The position numbers and the translations under genes are program-made. Positions 18,841-27,382 of a stretch of DNA of 36,335 nt are shown one piece after another (the first letter of the stretch is position 1; each line of letters opens with the position of its first letter). Below the pieces are notes generated by a model, which saw nothing but the letters and a program-made list of their open reading frames with translations, searched no databases and was not told where the DNA came from. This stretch comes from Bryobacterales bacterium (lineage in GTDB: Bacteria > Acidobacteriota > Terriglobia > Bryobacterales > Bryobacteraceae). The stretch spans positions 1 to 36,335 of the forward strand of contig CANIIC010000020.1 of the NCBI GenBank assembly GCA_947467395.1, read 5' to 3'.

Positions 18841-20073
18841 ATGGAAATCAACAAACAGCACGTGGAGGGATTCCTGGAGGTCCGGGCCACCGGCCGCCTC
18901 GACGCCCATTGGGCGGACCACCTCTCGAAGGCGCTTGAGGAGATCATCCGGCAGGGCGATGACCGCATCCGGATGAACCTGCGTGGCGTCGACTACATCA
19001 GTTCCATGGGGATCCGGGTGCTGGTGACGTTCTACCAGAAGCTGCTCGCGATCAACGGCGCGTTTATTGTTGTGGATCCGTCTGAGGCCGTCGAGAAAGT
19101 GTTGGAGATGGTCGGCCTCAAGGCCACCTTGATGGCGTCGACTCCCTCCGCCCTCGAACAGGCCGCGCCCGAACCCACGCGTCAGATCGAACGAGCCACC
19201 GCGCGCATGGACGTGTTCCGGCTGTCCGGTGGCGGCGAAGTTTCCTTCCGATCGGTGGGTGACTCGTCGCGGATCGCTGCCGGCTACTCGGCCGCCGACT
19301 GTCAAACAGTGAACTTCCCGGAGAGTTCCTTCGGTCTCGGACTAGGCGCCTTCGGAGCCAACTTCGAAGAAAGCCGCAATCGTTTCGGTGAGTTCCTGGC
19401 CGTCAGTGGCGCCGCAGCGTATCAACCTTCAGATGGCTCGAACGCACCGGACTACCTGCTGGCCGAAGGCTCCTACGTCCCCGAACTGCAGGTCCTATAC
19501 GGGTTGGTCTGCCAGGGGTCGTTCCAAAGTCTGGGCCGGTTCGAAGTGAACGGTGACGCTCGAGCCGTCGGGCTTTCGACGCTGGCGGACATGGCGCTGG
19601 AAGCGTCCGGAGCCGAGCAGGCTACCTTCGTGATGGTCGGCGAATCTGCGGGCTTGGTGGGCGCATCTTTACGCAAATCGCCTGTACAAGATGGCAAGCC
19701 CGTCTCACTCTTCTCCCATCCTGAAATCCGCACGTGGCTTTCGTTCACCACCGAGCGCGCCTTCAGCCGAGCATTGACCGTCGCCGTGGGTGTGATCGCA
19801 CGCCGGCCCGAAGCGGCGTTGGCTCCGTTGGTGCGGCCCCTGTATGGACCGGATTCCGTGCTTGGACACGTCCACGCCGCTGCGTTTCCGTATCGGCCGC
19901 TGCAGCGCGGGAGGATCGACCTTCGCAAGACCGTGCGCCTACTGTTCGAACAAGAGAGCTTACTCGGACTTCTCCATCTACTCGGCGACGACCGCGGTTC
20001 AAGTGGCGTCTCTGAGAGTGAATTCGTCCGCGGAGCATGCTGGATCGCGCCGTTGAAGGCTGCCCGCCCGTAA
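18841..20073 (+). CDS. STAS-domain protein with unrecognised 300-residue C-terminal region
   Basis: Residues 1-105 form a STAS (anti-anti-sigma) domain, with the putative phosphoacceptor serine in NLRGVDYISSMGIRVLV. The remaining 300 or so residues match no family I recognise; they include FPESSFGLGLGAFGANFEESRNRFGEF, a Gly/Ala-rich soluble region with no membrane helix, and a closing RGACWIAPLKAARP. The gene starts nine bases after the binding-protein gene and precedes the permease, so it is embedded in the transporter operon. I infer that the STAS part interacts with the RsbW-like kinase at 16417 and that the C-terminal region is the output or transporter-coupling part. Confidence 0.8.
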   Translation: MEINKQHVEGFLEVRATGRLDAHWADHLSKALEEIIRQGDDRIRMNLRGVDYISSMGIRVLVTFYQKLLAINGAFIVVDPSEAVEKVLEMVGLKATLMASTPSALEQAAPEPTRQIERATARMDVFRLSGGGEVSFRSVGDSSRIAAGYSAADCQTVNFPESSFGLGLGAFGANFEESRNRFGEFLAVSGAAAYQPSDGSNAPDYLLAEGSYVPELQVLYGLVCQGSFQSLGRFEVNGDARAVGLSTLADMALEASGAEQATFVMVGESAGLVGASLRKSPVQDGKPVSLFSHPEIRTWLSFTTERAFSRALTVAVGVIARRPEAALAPLVRPLYGPDSVLGHVHAAAFPYRPLQRGRIDLRKTVRLLFEQESLLGLLHLLGDDRGSSGVSESEFVRGACWIAPLKAARP

Positions 20074-20089
20074 CCGAGGATCAATCAAC

Positions 20090-21028
20090 GTGACACTACT
20101 CATTGGCGCACTGACGATCGGCTTCATCCTCTCGCTGCTTGCACTCGGCGTTCTGATCAGCTTCCGTATCTACTCGTTCTCGGACATCACCGCAGAGGGC
20201 TCGATTACGCTGGGCGCGGCCGTGGCGGCGACCCTGCTCACCAAGGGCACGAATCCACTGCTGGCGACCGGTATCGCTGTCTTTGCTGGGATGCTGGCAG
20301 GGGCGTGCACCGGCATCCTCCACACACGCTTCAAGATCAACGGACTGCTCTCCGGCATCCTGGTGATGACCGCGCTCTATTCCATCAACCTCCACATCAT
20401 GGGGCGCAGCAACGTGCCCCTGCTTTCGGCGACCACTCTCATGACGTGGGCTGAGGGTGCCGGCAACGGGCTGTTCGGTGGCGCCGAAAATATCAACGTG
20501 GCGGGTTGGGAAGTCAGCGCTCGCGAACTGTCTGTGCTCGGCTTCAGCTTCCTGGCGGCTGCGCTTGTCGGGATCATTCTGTACATCTTCTTCCGCACGG
20601 ACCTGGGAACCGCCATGCGCGCGACCGGCGACAATCCGCAGATGGTCCGCGCCATGGGGATCAGCGATGGCAACATGATCGTGTTTGGATTGGCCGTTTC
20701 AAATGGCCTCGTCGCCTTGTCGGGAGCACTGCTCGCCCAATATCAGGGTTTCTCCGACGTGCAGATGGGCATCGGCATGTTGGTCTGGGGCCTCGCCAGC
20801 GTGATCATCGGCGAAGCGCTTGTCGGGCTGAAGCAACTGAATCTGCTGATCACCGGCGCACTGATGGGCTCTGTCCTCTTTCGATTGCTGGTCGCCATTG
20901 CACTTCGATGGGGCATGGACCCCAACGATCTAAAACTCATCACCGCGGTCTTCGTGTTCCTGGCGCTCATTGTTCCGGGCCTGATCGCCAAAGCAGGATG
21001 GAAGAAAGTGGGGGTGCGCAATGCTTGA
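20090..21028 (+). CDS. ABC transporter permease (COG4120/TrpY-like, BPD_transp_2)
   Basis: This 312-residue protein with eight or so hydrophobic segments is of the branched-chain/sugar permease type seen in TrpXYZ-like importers (LISFRIYSFSDITAEGSITLGAAVAATL, KINGLLSGILVMTALYSINLHIMG, MRATGDNPQMVRAMGIS, LIVPGLIAKAGWKK). MRATGDN...AMGIS is the cytoplasmic loop that contacts the ATPase. Translation starts at a GTG with GAGGATC upstream. The stop overlaps the ATPase start by eight bases. With the duplicated binding protein and ATPase it would make a complete importer. Confidence 0.92.
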   Translation: MTLLIGALTIGFILSLLALGVLISFRIYSFSDITAEGSITLGAAVAATLLTKGTNPLLATGIAVFAGMLAGACTGILHTRFKINGLLSGILVMTALYSINLHIMGRSNVPLLSATTLMTWAEGAGNGLFGGAENINVAGWEVSARELSVLGFSFLAAALVGIILYIFFRTDLGTAMRATGDNPQMVRAMGISDGNMIVFGLAVSNGLVALSGALLAQYQGFSDVQMGIGMLVWGLASVIIGEALVGLKQLNLLITGALMGSVLFRLLVAIALRWGMDPNDLKLITAVFVFLALIVPGLIAKAGWKKVGVRNA

Positions 21029-21833
21029 GTTGACCGGAGTTCGCAAGACCTTCAACGCAGGAACGCCCAACGAAGTCCGTTCCCTGCAAGGCATCGACCT
21101 CAAACTGGATGAAGGCTCCTTCGTCATCGTCATCGGCACCAATGGCTCCGGGAAATCGACGCTATTGAACGCCGTCGCGGGAACCTTCTTTGTTGACGAA
21201 GGCTCGATCCGCCTGGCCGGCCACGATACGACGCGCTGGCCGGAGCACAAACGCGCGCAGTTGATCGGTCGCGTGTTCCAGAACCCCTTTAGCGGCACGG
21301 CCCCGGAGCTTTCTATCGCCGAAAACCTGGTCTTGTCCGCACGTCGCGGTCAAAGCCGAACCCTCGGTTGGGCTCTGAACGCATCGCTACGCGAGCAAGT
21401 CTTCGAAACCGTGAAGAGCCTCGGCATGGGCCTGGAAAACCGTCTCGACAACGCCATCGGTAGCTTGTCCGGCGGCCAGCGCCAAGCCCTGACCTTGCTG
21501 ATGTCGACGTGGCTCAAACCGAAATTACTGCTGCTCGACGAACACACCGCTGCGCTCGATCCGAAAAGCGCGGACCAAATCATTCAACTGAGCGATCAAG
21601 TGATCGCGCGCGATAAACTGACGACGCTCATGGTGACCCACTCGATGCATCAAGCGGTCAACTTGGGCGACCGCCTGATCATGATGCACCGCGGCCAGAT
21701 CATCTGCGATTTCCGAGGTGCGGAGAAGCGCCGGCTGCGCGTCGACGATCTGCTGAACCGCTTTGAAGAAGTCCGTCGCGGCGATTTGTTGGATGAGACT
21801 GCGGCCGAGATGCTGCAGCGCACTTACGTCTAA
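21021..21833 (+). CDS. ABC transporter ATPase (COG1101/TrpZ-like)
   Basis: The 270-residue nucleotide-binding subunit shows Walker A GTNGSGKSTLLN, Q-loop GRVFQNPFSGTAPELSIAENL, signature SLSGGQRQALTLLMSTWLKPKLLLLDEHTAALDP (LSGGQ and Walker B) and H-loop VTHSMHQAVNLGDR. The LLDEHTAALDPKSA form is typical of the ATPase that accompanies COG2984 binding proteins. It overlaps the permease gene. A 61-bp gap with a strong Shine-Dalgarno (AGGGGAGG) then leads to the second STAS gene. Confidence 0.93.
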   Translation: MLELTGVRKTFNAGTPNEVRSLQGIDLKLDEGSFVIVIGTNGSGKSTLLNAVAGTFFVDEGSIRLAGHDTTRWPEHKRAQLIGRVFQNPFSGTAPELSIAENLVLSARRGQSRTLGWALNASLREQVFETVKSLGMGLENRLDNAIGSLSGGQRQALTLLMSTWLKPKLLLLDEHTAALDPKSADQIIQLSDQVIARDKLTTLMVTHSMHQAVNLGDRLIMMHRGQIICDFRGAEKRRLRVDDLLNRFEEVRRGDLLDETAAEMLQRTYV

Positions 21834-21894
21834 GGCAGCTTGATCAGACCCGCATGCTAGAATCACGACTTACCCACGTCAGGGGAGGCAATCT

Positions 21895-22209
21895 ATGGAG
21901 ATAAAACAGGAATCGCGCGGTGGCTGGTGTATTGTTGCCGTCACGGGGCGCGCGGACGCGACCACGGCGGATGCGCTGGAAGCCGCTCTCGTGTCCGCTG
22001 TGCAGGCCAACGCGAAAGTAGCGGTCGATTTTTCTGGGCTCGACTACATCTCGAGCGCTGGTCTGCGCTCGATCCTTCAAGGCGCGCGAGCCGCCCAGGA
22101 GAGTAAGGCCGAATTCATGGTTTGTGCGCCCAAGCCCAACACCAAAACTGTATTGGATGTGAGCGGTATGCAGCACGTCGTCCGGATCGAGGCGAACCTC
22201 CCATGCTAA
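21895..22209 (+). CDS. STAS-domain anti-sigma factor antagonist
   Basis: This 104-residue single STAS domain belongs to the SpoIIAA/RsbV class. The opening EIKQESRGGWCIVAVTGRADATTADALEAAL and the phosphorylation-site loop DFSGLDYISSAGLRSILQ (acceptor serine the second S of ISS, by alignment with SpoIIAA Ser58) are intact. Its start is preceded by AGGGGAGG and its stop overlaps the GPP34 gene by seven bases. I infer that it is a substrate of the RsbW-like kinase at 16417, in a partner switch with the other two STAS proteins. Confidence 0.92.
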   Translation: MEIKQESRGGWCIVAVTGRADATTADALEAALVSAVQANAKVAVDFSGLDYISSAGLRSILQGARAAQESKAEFMVCAPKPNTKTVLDVSGMQHVVRIEANLPC

Positions 22210-22853
22210 CGATGCTTGAAGAAGTGGTTCTGCTGGCGGTCGATGAACAGACCGGCCGCGTGCAGACTTCGCAGGGGTATGGCACCGGTTACGCGCTCGC
22301 GGGCGCTGTATTTTTTGACCTGGCTCTGGCCAAGAAAATTGACACAGACACCGATAATGTCTTGATCCTGGACCCGACCCCGACCGGCATCGCGGTGCTC
22401 GATAAAGCTCTGTTGACGATGGCGAAGCACCCGGACAAGAAGACCGTTCGCTCTTGGATCGAAGAATTAAAGAGCTTGGATCAGGAACTGGAAGAGGCCG
22501 CCCTGCAACTGTTGGTGGAACGCGGCGTGCTCCGTCATGAAACCAGCAAGCGCCTGTGGATCATCGACGTGGAACGCTTCCCCGTGGTGGACGACAAGCC
22601 GCAGCGCCACGTGAAGCTTCGTCTGGCGCAGGCCATTCTAGGGGACGAGATTCCGGACACCCGCGACATCATGTTGGTGAGCATCGCCGAAGCCTGCGGC
22701 CTGCTGAGCCTGGTCCTGCAGCCGCATGAATTGGAGCTTCGCCGTCAACGCATCGATATGTTGTGTGGCCTGGAGACCATCAGCCGTACCGTGAAAGCCG
22801 CGATCGACGATCTGTACCAGCACATCCGCAGCGCCTCGATCCAACCGATGTAG
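22203..22853 (+). CDS. GPP34 (Golgi phosphoprotein 3-like) family protein
   Basis: This 216-residue protein matches the GPP34/GOLPH3 family: MLTMLEEVVLLAVDEQTG, YALAGAVFFDLALAKKIDTD, a central helical block with LELLVERGVLR-like ALQLLVERGVLRHE, and DIMLVSIAEACGLLSLVL near the C terminus. In eukaryotes the fold binds phosphatidylinositol 4-phosphate at membranes; bacterial members are common in actinobacteria and scattered elsewhere, with unknown roles. Here it is sandwiched between two STAS genes (overlapping the first by 7 bp, 6 bp from the next), so it may be a membrane-associated output of the switch. Function is inferred only from context. Confidence 0.85.
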   Translation: MLTMLEEVVLLAVDEQTGRVQTSQGYGTGYALAGAVFFDLALAKKIDTDTDNVLILDPTPTGIAVLDKALLTMAKHPDKKTVRSWIEELKSLDQELEEAALQLLVERGVLRHETSKRLWIIDVERFPVVDDKPQRHVKLRLAQAILGDEIPDTRDIMLVSIAEACGLLSLVLQPHELELRRQRIDMLCGLETISRTVKAAIDDLYQHIRSASIQPM

Positions 22854-22859
22854 GTCTCG

Positions 22860-23198
22860 ATGACCCTCACCCAAACTACTGTTGGCGACGTGGAAATCGT
22901 TCACGTCCAGGGGCGTCTGGACGCCCAGACCGCACCAGAGCTCGAAGCCGTCGTCCAAGCGGTTCTCGATGCCGGCGCTCGCAAACTCTTGCTCGATTGT
23001 CAGGGCATGACCTACGTCAGCAGCATGGGCCTGCGTGTGTTTATGGTGGCGGGGAAGCTGCTTGGCGCGCGCGATGGTGTCCTCGCGTTCGCCAGCCTGA
23101 ATCCTCAGAACAGCCAGATTTTTGAGATGACCAGTCTGTCGAAACTCTTCCCTTGCTTCGCCGACAAGGATGCCGCGCTGTCCGAACTCGGGAAATAG
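22860..23198 (+). CDS. STAS-domain anti-sigma factor antagonist
   Basis: A third STAS protein, 112 residues. It shows TTVGDVEIVHVQGRLDAQTAPELEAVV and the acceptor-serine loop DCQGMTYVSSMGLRVFMV, then NSQIFEMTSLSKLFPCFADKDAAL, all typical of RsbV/SpoIIAA proteins. It is the last gene of the run that begins with the RsbW-like kinase; the next gene starts 176 bp later. Three STAS proteins with one kinase suggest competing substrates or a graded switch. Confidence 0.92.
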   Translation: MTLTQTTVGDVEIVHVQGRLDAQTAPELEAVVQAVLDAGARKLLLDCQGMTYVSSMGLRVFMVAGKLLGARDGVLAFASLNPQNSQIFEMTSLSKLFPCFADKDAALSELGK

Positions 23199-23199
23199 T

Positions 23200-23254
23200 C
23201 TCGGAGGTCGGTCAGTTCGCTCGTGCGCGGCCGACGCCATGGTGACCCTCCGAG
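23200..23254 (+). terminator. Imperfect inverted repeat after the STAS/ABC run
   Basis: CTCGGAGGTC (23200-23209) can pair with GACCCTCCGAG (23244-23254) with one bulge, enclosing a smaller GTCGG/CCGAC pairing. It starts two bases after the stop codon at 23198 and lies in the 176-bp gap before the next gene. There is no U-tract, so it may be a weak terminator or RNA-stability element. Confidence 0.4.
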
Positions 23255-23374
23255 TCGACATTCTAGAGTGAAGGGATCTTCGACCTAAAGAACCTTACGA
23301 TCTCTGGAATCAGCGGTTCGGAGGAACTACACTAGATCTAATCTTGAGAGGCGCATTCAAAACGGGAGCCACGG

Positions 23375-26300
23375 ATGGCGAAGCGCGTTAAGAACACTGT
23401 CATCGCTCGCCGGGCCAAGGCGGAACTGCCACCTTTGGAAACCCCAGTCATCGTAGGCATCGGCGCCTCAGCAGGTGGCCTGGAGGCGTTCACTCAGTTG
23501 CTGCAAGCGCTTCCGGCGAACACCGGGATGGTGTTCGTGCTGGTGCAGCACTTGGAACCCAAGCACGAGAGCGTGCTAACCCGGTTACTGGCCAAAGAGA
23601 CCAAGATGGCGGTCCTGGAAATTCAGGACGGCGTGCGTGTCGAACCGGACCACGTGTATGTACTGCCGTCGAATACGGATGTGCTGCTTGAAGGCGGGGT
23701 CCTGCGCTTGGTGCCCCGCAAGGCGGCCGCTGGGCATCATTTGCCGATCGACAGCTTCTTCCGATCTCTGGCCGAGGCGCAAGGCGTTCGCTCAATCGGC
23801 GTCGTTCTTTCCGGAACAGCTTCGGATGGCACTGTTGGGCTGGGAGCGATTAAGTTGGAAGGCGGCTTTACGCTGGCGCAGGATCCGGAGACCGCGAAGT
23901 TTGACGGGATGCCGCGCAGCGCCATCGCGGCGGGGTGTGTCGACCTGGTTCTTCCACCAGATCGCATCGCCAAGGAATTGGTGCATATCTCTCACCATCC
24001 GTTTGTCCGCTTGGCGCCGATCGAAGGTGTCCCGGTCATTCCGGCGGAGGATGAAGATTGGCGCCGGTTCTTCCGGATGCTGCGCACTAATTCCGGAGTT
24101 GATTTTTCGCGTTACAAACAATCTACCATCCGGCGTCGTCTGGCACGGCGGATGGCGTTGCACAAAGTGGAAGATCTGAAGTCCTACCTGAAGGTTCTCG
24201 ACACCACGCCCGAAGAGACGGATGCGTTGTTCCAGGAAATCCTCATTCATGTGACTTCGTTCTTTCGGGATCCCGAAGTCTTCGTCGCTCTGCGGGAACA
24301 CATTCTGCCGCAGATTTTCAAAGAAAAAATGGCAGGTGAGGCGCTCCGTATCTGGGTGGCTGGCTGCTCCACCGGCGAAGAAGCGTATTCCATTGCGATC
24401 TGTGCGGTGGAGTATCTGGACCAGCAGCATGCCTCTTTCCCGATCCAGATTTTTGCGACGGACATCAGCGAGACTGCGATTCAGAAGGCTCGCTTGGGGA
24501 AGTATTCGACGGAGGCTTTGGCGGGCGTGTCCAAGGAACGCCTGCGCCGGTATTTCACGGCGGTGAATGGCGAGTATCAGATCAACCACGACCTGCGCGA
24601 CATGTGCGTGTTCGCCCGTCATGATGTCACCAAGGATCCTCCGTTCTCAAAATTGGATCTGATCAGTTGCCGCAATGTCCTGATCTACTTTGAATCGGCC
24701 TTACAGAAAAAGGTGTTGGGCTCCTTCCACTACGGCCTGAAGAGCACGGGCCTGCTGCTGTTGGGGAAATCCGAGAGCCTCAGCGCGCATACGGATCTGT
24801 TCACCATCCAGGACAAGAAGAACAAGGTGTTCTTCAAGAACAATGCGGTGGCCGTTCCACTGAGCGTGGCGAGGCCACAACTGGAAGCCGCCAAGCTTGA
24901 AACCAAGCCACAACGTCCGTTGATCGGTCAGGATTTGGAGCGGGAAGCCGACCGGATTGTGTGGGAACGTTATGCGCACGCAGGCCTGGTGGTGAATCAG
25001 GATCTGCAGATTCTTCACTTTCGCGGCGACACCAGTCCCTATCTGCGTCCCGCGCCGGGTCGCGCCACGTTCCAATTGCTGCGGATGGTGCGCGATGAAT
25101 TGTCCCTGGAGTTGCGCGCCGCTGTTCAGGAAGCCCGTAAAACGGGCCGCAATGTTCGGAAAGAAGGGGTGCAGCTGAAGCAGGATGGACAAGTGCGGGT
25201 GGTGAACTTGGAAGTTCGCCCGATGCCCGTGTCGGGGGAGCGCGAAAGATCGTTCCTCATCCTGTTTGAAGACTCCGGTTTGCGGGATGAAAGCACCCCG
25301 AAGCCCCGGCTATCTGTCCGGAAGCGGGGTCAGGTTCGGGATGAGGAACTGCTCAGCGCCAAAGCGGAACTGGCCAAGGCTCGCGAGTACGTGCAGGCGG
25401 TTCTTCGCGATCAGGACGCCACCAACGAAGAACTGACGACGGCGAACGAAGAGGCTCTTTCCAGCATGGAGGAGCTGCAAAGCACCAATGAAGAGTTGGA
25501 GACCGCGAAGGAAGAACTTCAGTCCACCAACGAAGAACTGATCACGCTGAATGAACAGCTCCAGAACCGGAATACGGAACTGGGCCGCCTCACCGACGAT
25601 TTGACCAATGTGCTGAATGGCGTGAACATCCCGATTCTGATCCTGAACAAGGATCGGCGCATTCGGCGCTTTACGCCTCCCGCAGAGAAGTTGTTGCGCC
25701 TGCTGCCGGGCGACGTCGGACGCCCCATCGGGGACCTCCGCATCGGGATTTCGATTCCGGACATGGAAACGTTGATCACGACCGTCGTCGAAAAAGCGCT
25801 GGAAGTCCGGCGCGAAGTGCAGGGCGACGAGGACCGACGCTGGTACATGCTGTCGATCCGGCCTTTCCGCACGTCGGGGGGCAAGGTGGACGGTGTCCTC
25901 ATGGCCTTCGTGGACGTGGATCAGCTGAAGCGCGAGCAGGATTCGCTGCGGCGCGAACGCGACATCAATTCATCCATTCTGGAAGCTGCCAAGGACCTGC
26001 TGGTGATGGTGGTGGATGCCAAAGGCCGGATCGTTCATCTGAATAGGGTGGCGGAGCGGGTGACTGGATACGCTCTCAAGGAAGTGAGGGGGAAAGCGTA
26101 CACCTGCTTGCTGGTGCCTGAAGAGAGACCAGGCAGCCTCGACATTATCACGAACGTTTTAAAAGGTGAATCAATCCGGCGCGAAGGTCACATTCTCACG
26201 AAAGACGGGCGACGAGTGACCATCAGCGGTTCGATGGGGACCGCCACCACGGATCGAGACGTGCAGTACGTGATCGCCACCAGCATCGACATTACGGAAA

Positions 26301-27382
26301 TGCGGGAGATCGAAGGTCGTGCCGCCGACACCGATGCCGCGATGCGGGCGCTGTTGGAAAATGCGGCCCAAGCGATTCTGGCCATCGATCAACGGGGGGA
26401 GATCGTCCTGGCGAACGCGGCAGCGGAGGCGATGTGCGGGTACGACCGGTCCGAACTCATCGGCCAGCCTCTGTCGCGACTGGTGCCCACCAACGCTGTG
26501 GCCAGACACGCGGTCCACGTATCCCGCTGGTTCCGAGAGCCGATGCGCCGCCCCATGGGCAAGGGCGGGGAGTTGTTCGGACTGCGCAAGAATGGGACCG
26601 CGTTTCCTGTCGAGGTCAGCCTGAGCTCTGTCGAAACGCGCGACGGAATCCTGGGCGTTGCATTTATTTCGGACATCAGCGAGCGGCGGAAGAACGAATT
26701 GTCGTTGCAGACGTACCATACGCAGCTACAGCAACTCACGGCGAACCTGATTTCCAGCCAGGAAGGCGGGAACCGGGAACTTGCCCGCGAGCTGCATGAC
26801 GTGTTCAGTCAGGAATTGGCGGCGGCGAGCATGGAAGTGTCCGCGCTGCTGGCTTCCGCCGATCAAGGCGGTCCCTTTGCCGAGCGGTTGAAGTCCGTGG
26901 GAAACCGGATCGCGCGACTGGCGGAGGACATCCATGGAACTTCACGCCGGCTGCATCCTGCGATTCTGGACGATCTGGGTTTGCCGACTGCTCTGCGTGA
27001 GGAATGCAGGAGTTTCCAGCAGCAGGTGGGAATTGCCGCGGACTTTGCCAAACAGAACCTTCCGGAAATCCTTCCCAAAGACGTGGCACTGTGTCTCTAT
27101 CGCGTGGCCCAGGAAAGTCTGCGCAACATCCGGAAGCATTCGCAGGCAACCCACGTACATGTGCAGTTGGCCGGCACCCCGTCGGCTGGGCCCCCGGATG
27201 GAATTCTGCTCCGGGTTGTGGATGAGGGGAACGGGTTCGAACTGGAGCAGGCGCTGAAGAAAGGCGGCCTGGGGATCATCAGCATGGAAGAACGTGTACG
27301 ATTGCTGGGTGGCCAACTCACCATTCACTCGCAACCGGGCTTAGGGACCACGGTGATGGCTTCGGTTCCTTTGACATCATGA
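23375..27382 (+). CDS. CheB-CheR-coiled coil-PAS-histidine kinase hybrid
   Basis: This 1335-residue multidomain sensor starts with a CheB methylesterase (about 23-205; GIGASAGG, VQHLEP, SGTASDGT carry the Ser-His-Asp triad). A CheR methyltransferase follows (about 220-490; HVTSFFRDPEVF, AGCSTGEEAYSIA, LISCRNVLIYF). A coiled coil with heptad-like NEELxTxNEEL repeats covers about 680-735. Three PAS domains lie near 738-848, 862-978 and 988-1105. The kinase end is of HisKA_3 type (NRELARELHDVFSQEL, H near 1140) with a HATPase (VAQESLRNIRKHSQ, GGLGIISMEERVRLLGG). No receptor or membrane segment is present. The stop overlaps the LuxR regulator (ATGA, 27379-27382), a natural partner. Confidence 0.94.
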   Translation: MAKRVKNTVIARRAKAELPPLETPVIVGIGASAGGLEAFTQLLQALPANTGMVFVLVQHLEPKHESVLTRLLAKETKMAVLEIQDGVRVEPDHVYVLPSNTDVLLEGGVLRLVPRKAAAGHHLPIDSFFRSLAEAQGVRSIGVVLSGTASDGTVGLGAIKLEGGFTLAQDPETAKFDGMPRSAIAAGCVDLVLPPDRIAKELVHISHHPFVRLAPIEGVPVIPAEDEDWRRFFRMLRTNSGVDFSRYKQSTIRRRLARRMALHKVEDLKSYLKVLDTTPEETDALFQEILIHVTSFFRDPEVFVALREHILPQIFKEKMAGEALRIWVAGCSTGEEAYSIAICAVEYLDQQHASFPIQIFATDISETAIQKARLGKYSTEALAGVSKERLRRYFTAVNGEYQINHDLRDMCVFARHDVTKDPPFSKLDLISCRNVLIYFESALQKKVLGSFHYGLKSTGLLLLGKSESLSAHTDLFTIQDKKNKVFFKNNAVAVPLSVARPQLEAAKLETKPQRPLIGQDLEREADRIVWERYAHAGLVVNQDLQILHFRGDTSPYLRPAPGRATFQLLRMVRDELSLELRAAVQEARKTGRNVRKEGVQLKQDGQVRVVNLEVRPMPVSGERERSFLILFEDSGLRDESTPKPRLSVRKRGQVRDEELLSAKAELAKAREYVQAVLRDQDATNEELTTANEEALSSMEELQSTNEELETAKEELQSTNEELITLNEQLQNRNTELGRLTDDLTNVLNGVNIPILILNKDRRIRRFTPPAEKLLRLLPGDVGRPIGDLRIGISIPDMETLITTVVEKALEVRREVQGDEDRRWYMLSIRPFRTSGGKVDGVLMAFVDVDQLKREQDSLRRERDINSSILEAAKDLLVMVVDAKGRIVHLNRVAERVTGYALKEVRGKAYTCLLVPEERPGSLDIITNVLKGESIRREGHILTKDGRRVTISGSMGTATTDRDVQYVIATSIDITEMREIEGRAADTDAAMRALLENAAQAILAIDQRGEIVLANAAAEAMCGYDRSELIGQPLSRLVPTNAVARHAVHVSRWFREPMRRPMGKGGELFGLRKNGTAFPVEVSLSSVETRDGILGVAFISDISERRKNELSLQTYHTQLQQLTANLISSQEGGNRELARELHDVFSQELAAASMEVSALLASADQGGPFAERLKSVGNRIARLAEDIHGTSRRLHPAILDDLGLPTALREECRSFQQQVGIAADFAKQNLPEILPKDVALCLYRVAQESLRNIRKHSQATHVHVQLAGTPSAGPPDGILLRVVDEGNGFELEQALKKGGLGIISMEERVRLLGGQLTIHSQPGLGTTVMASVPLTS

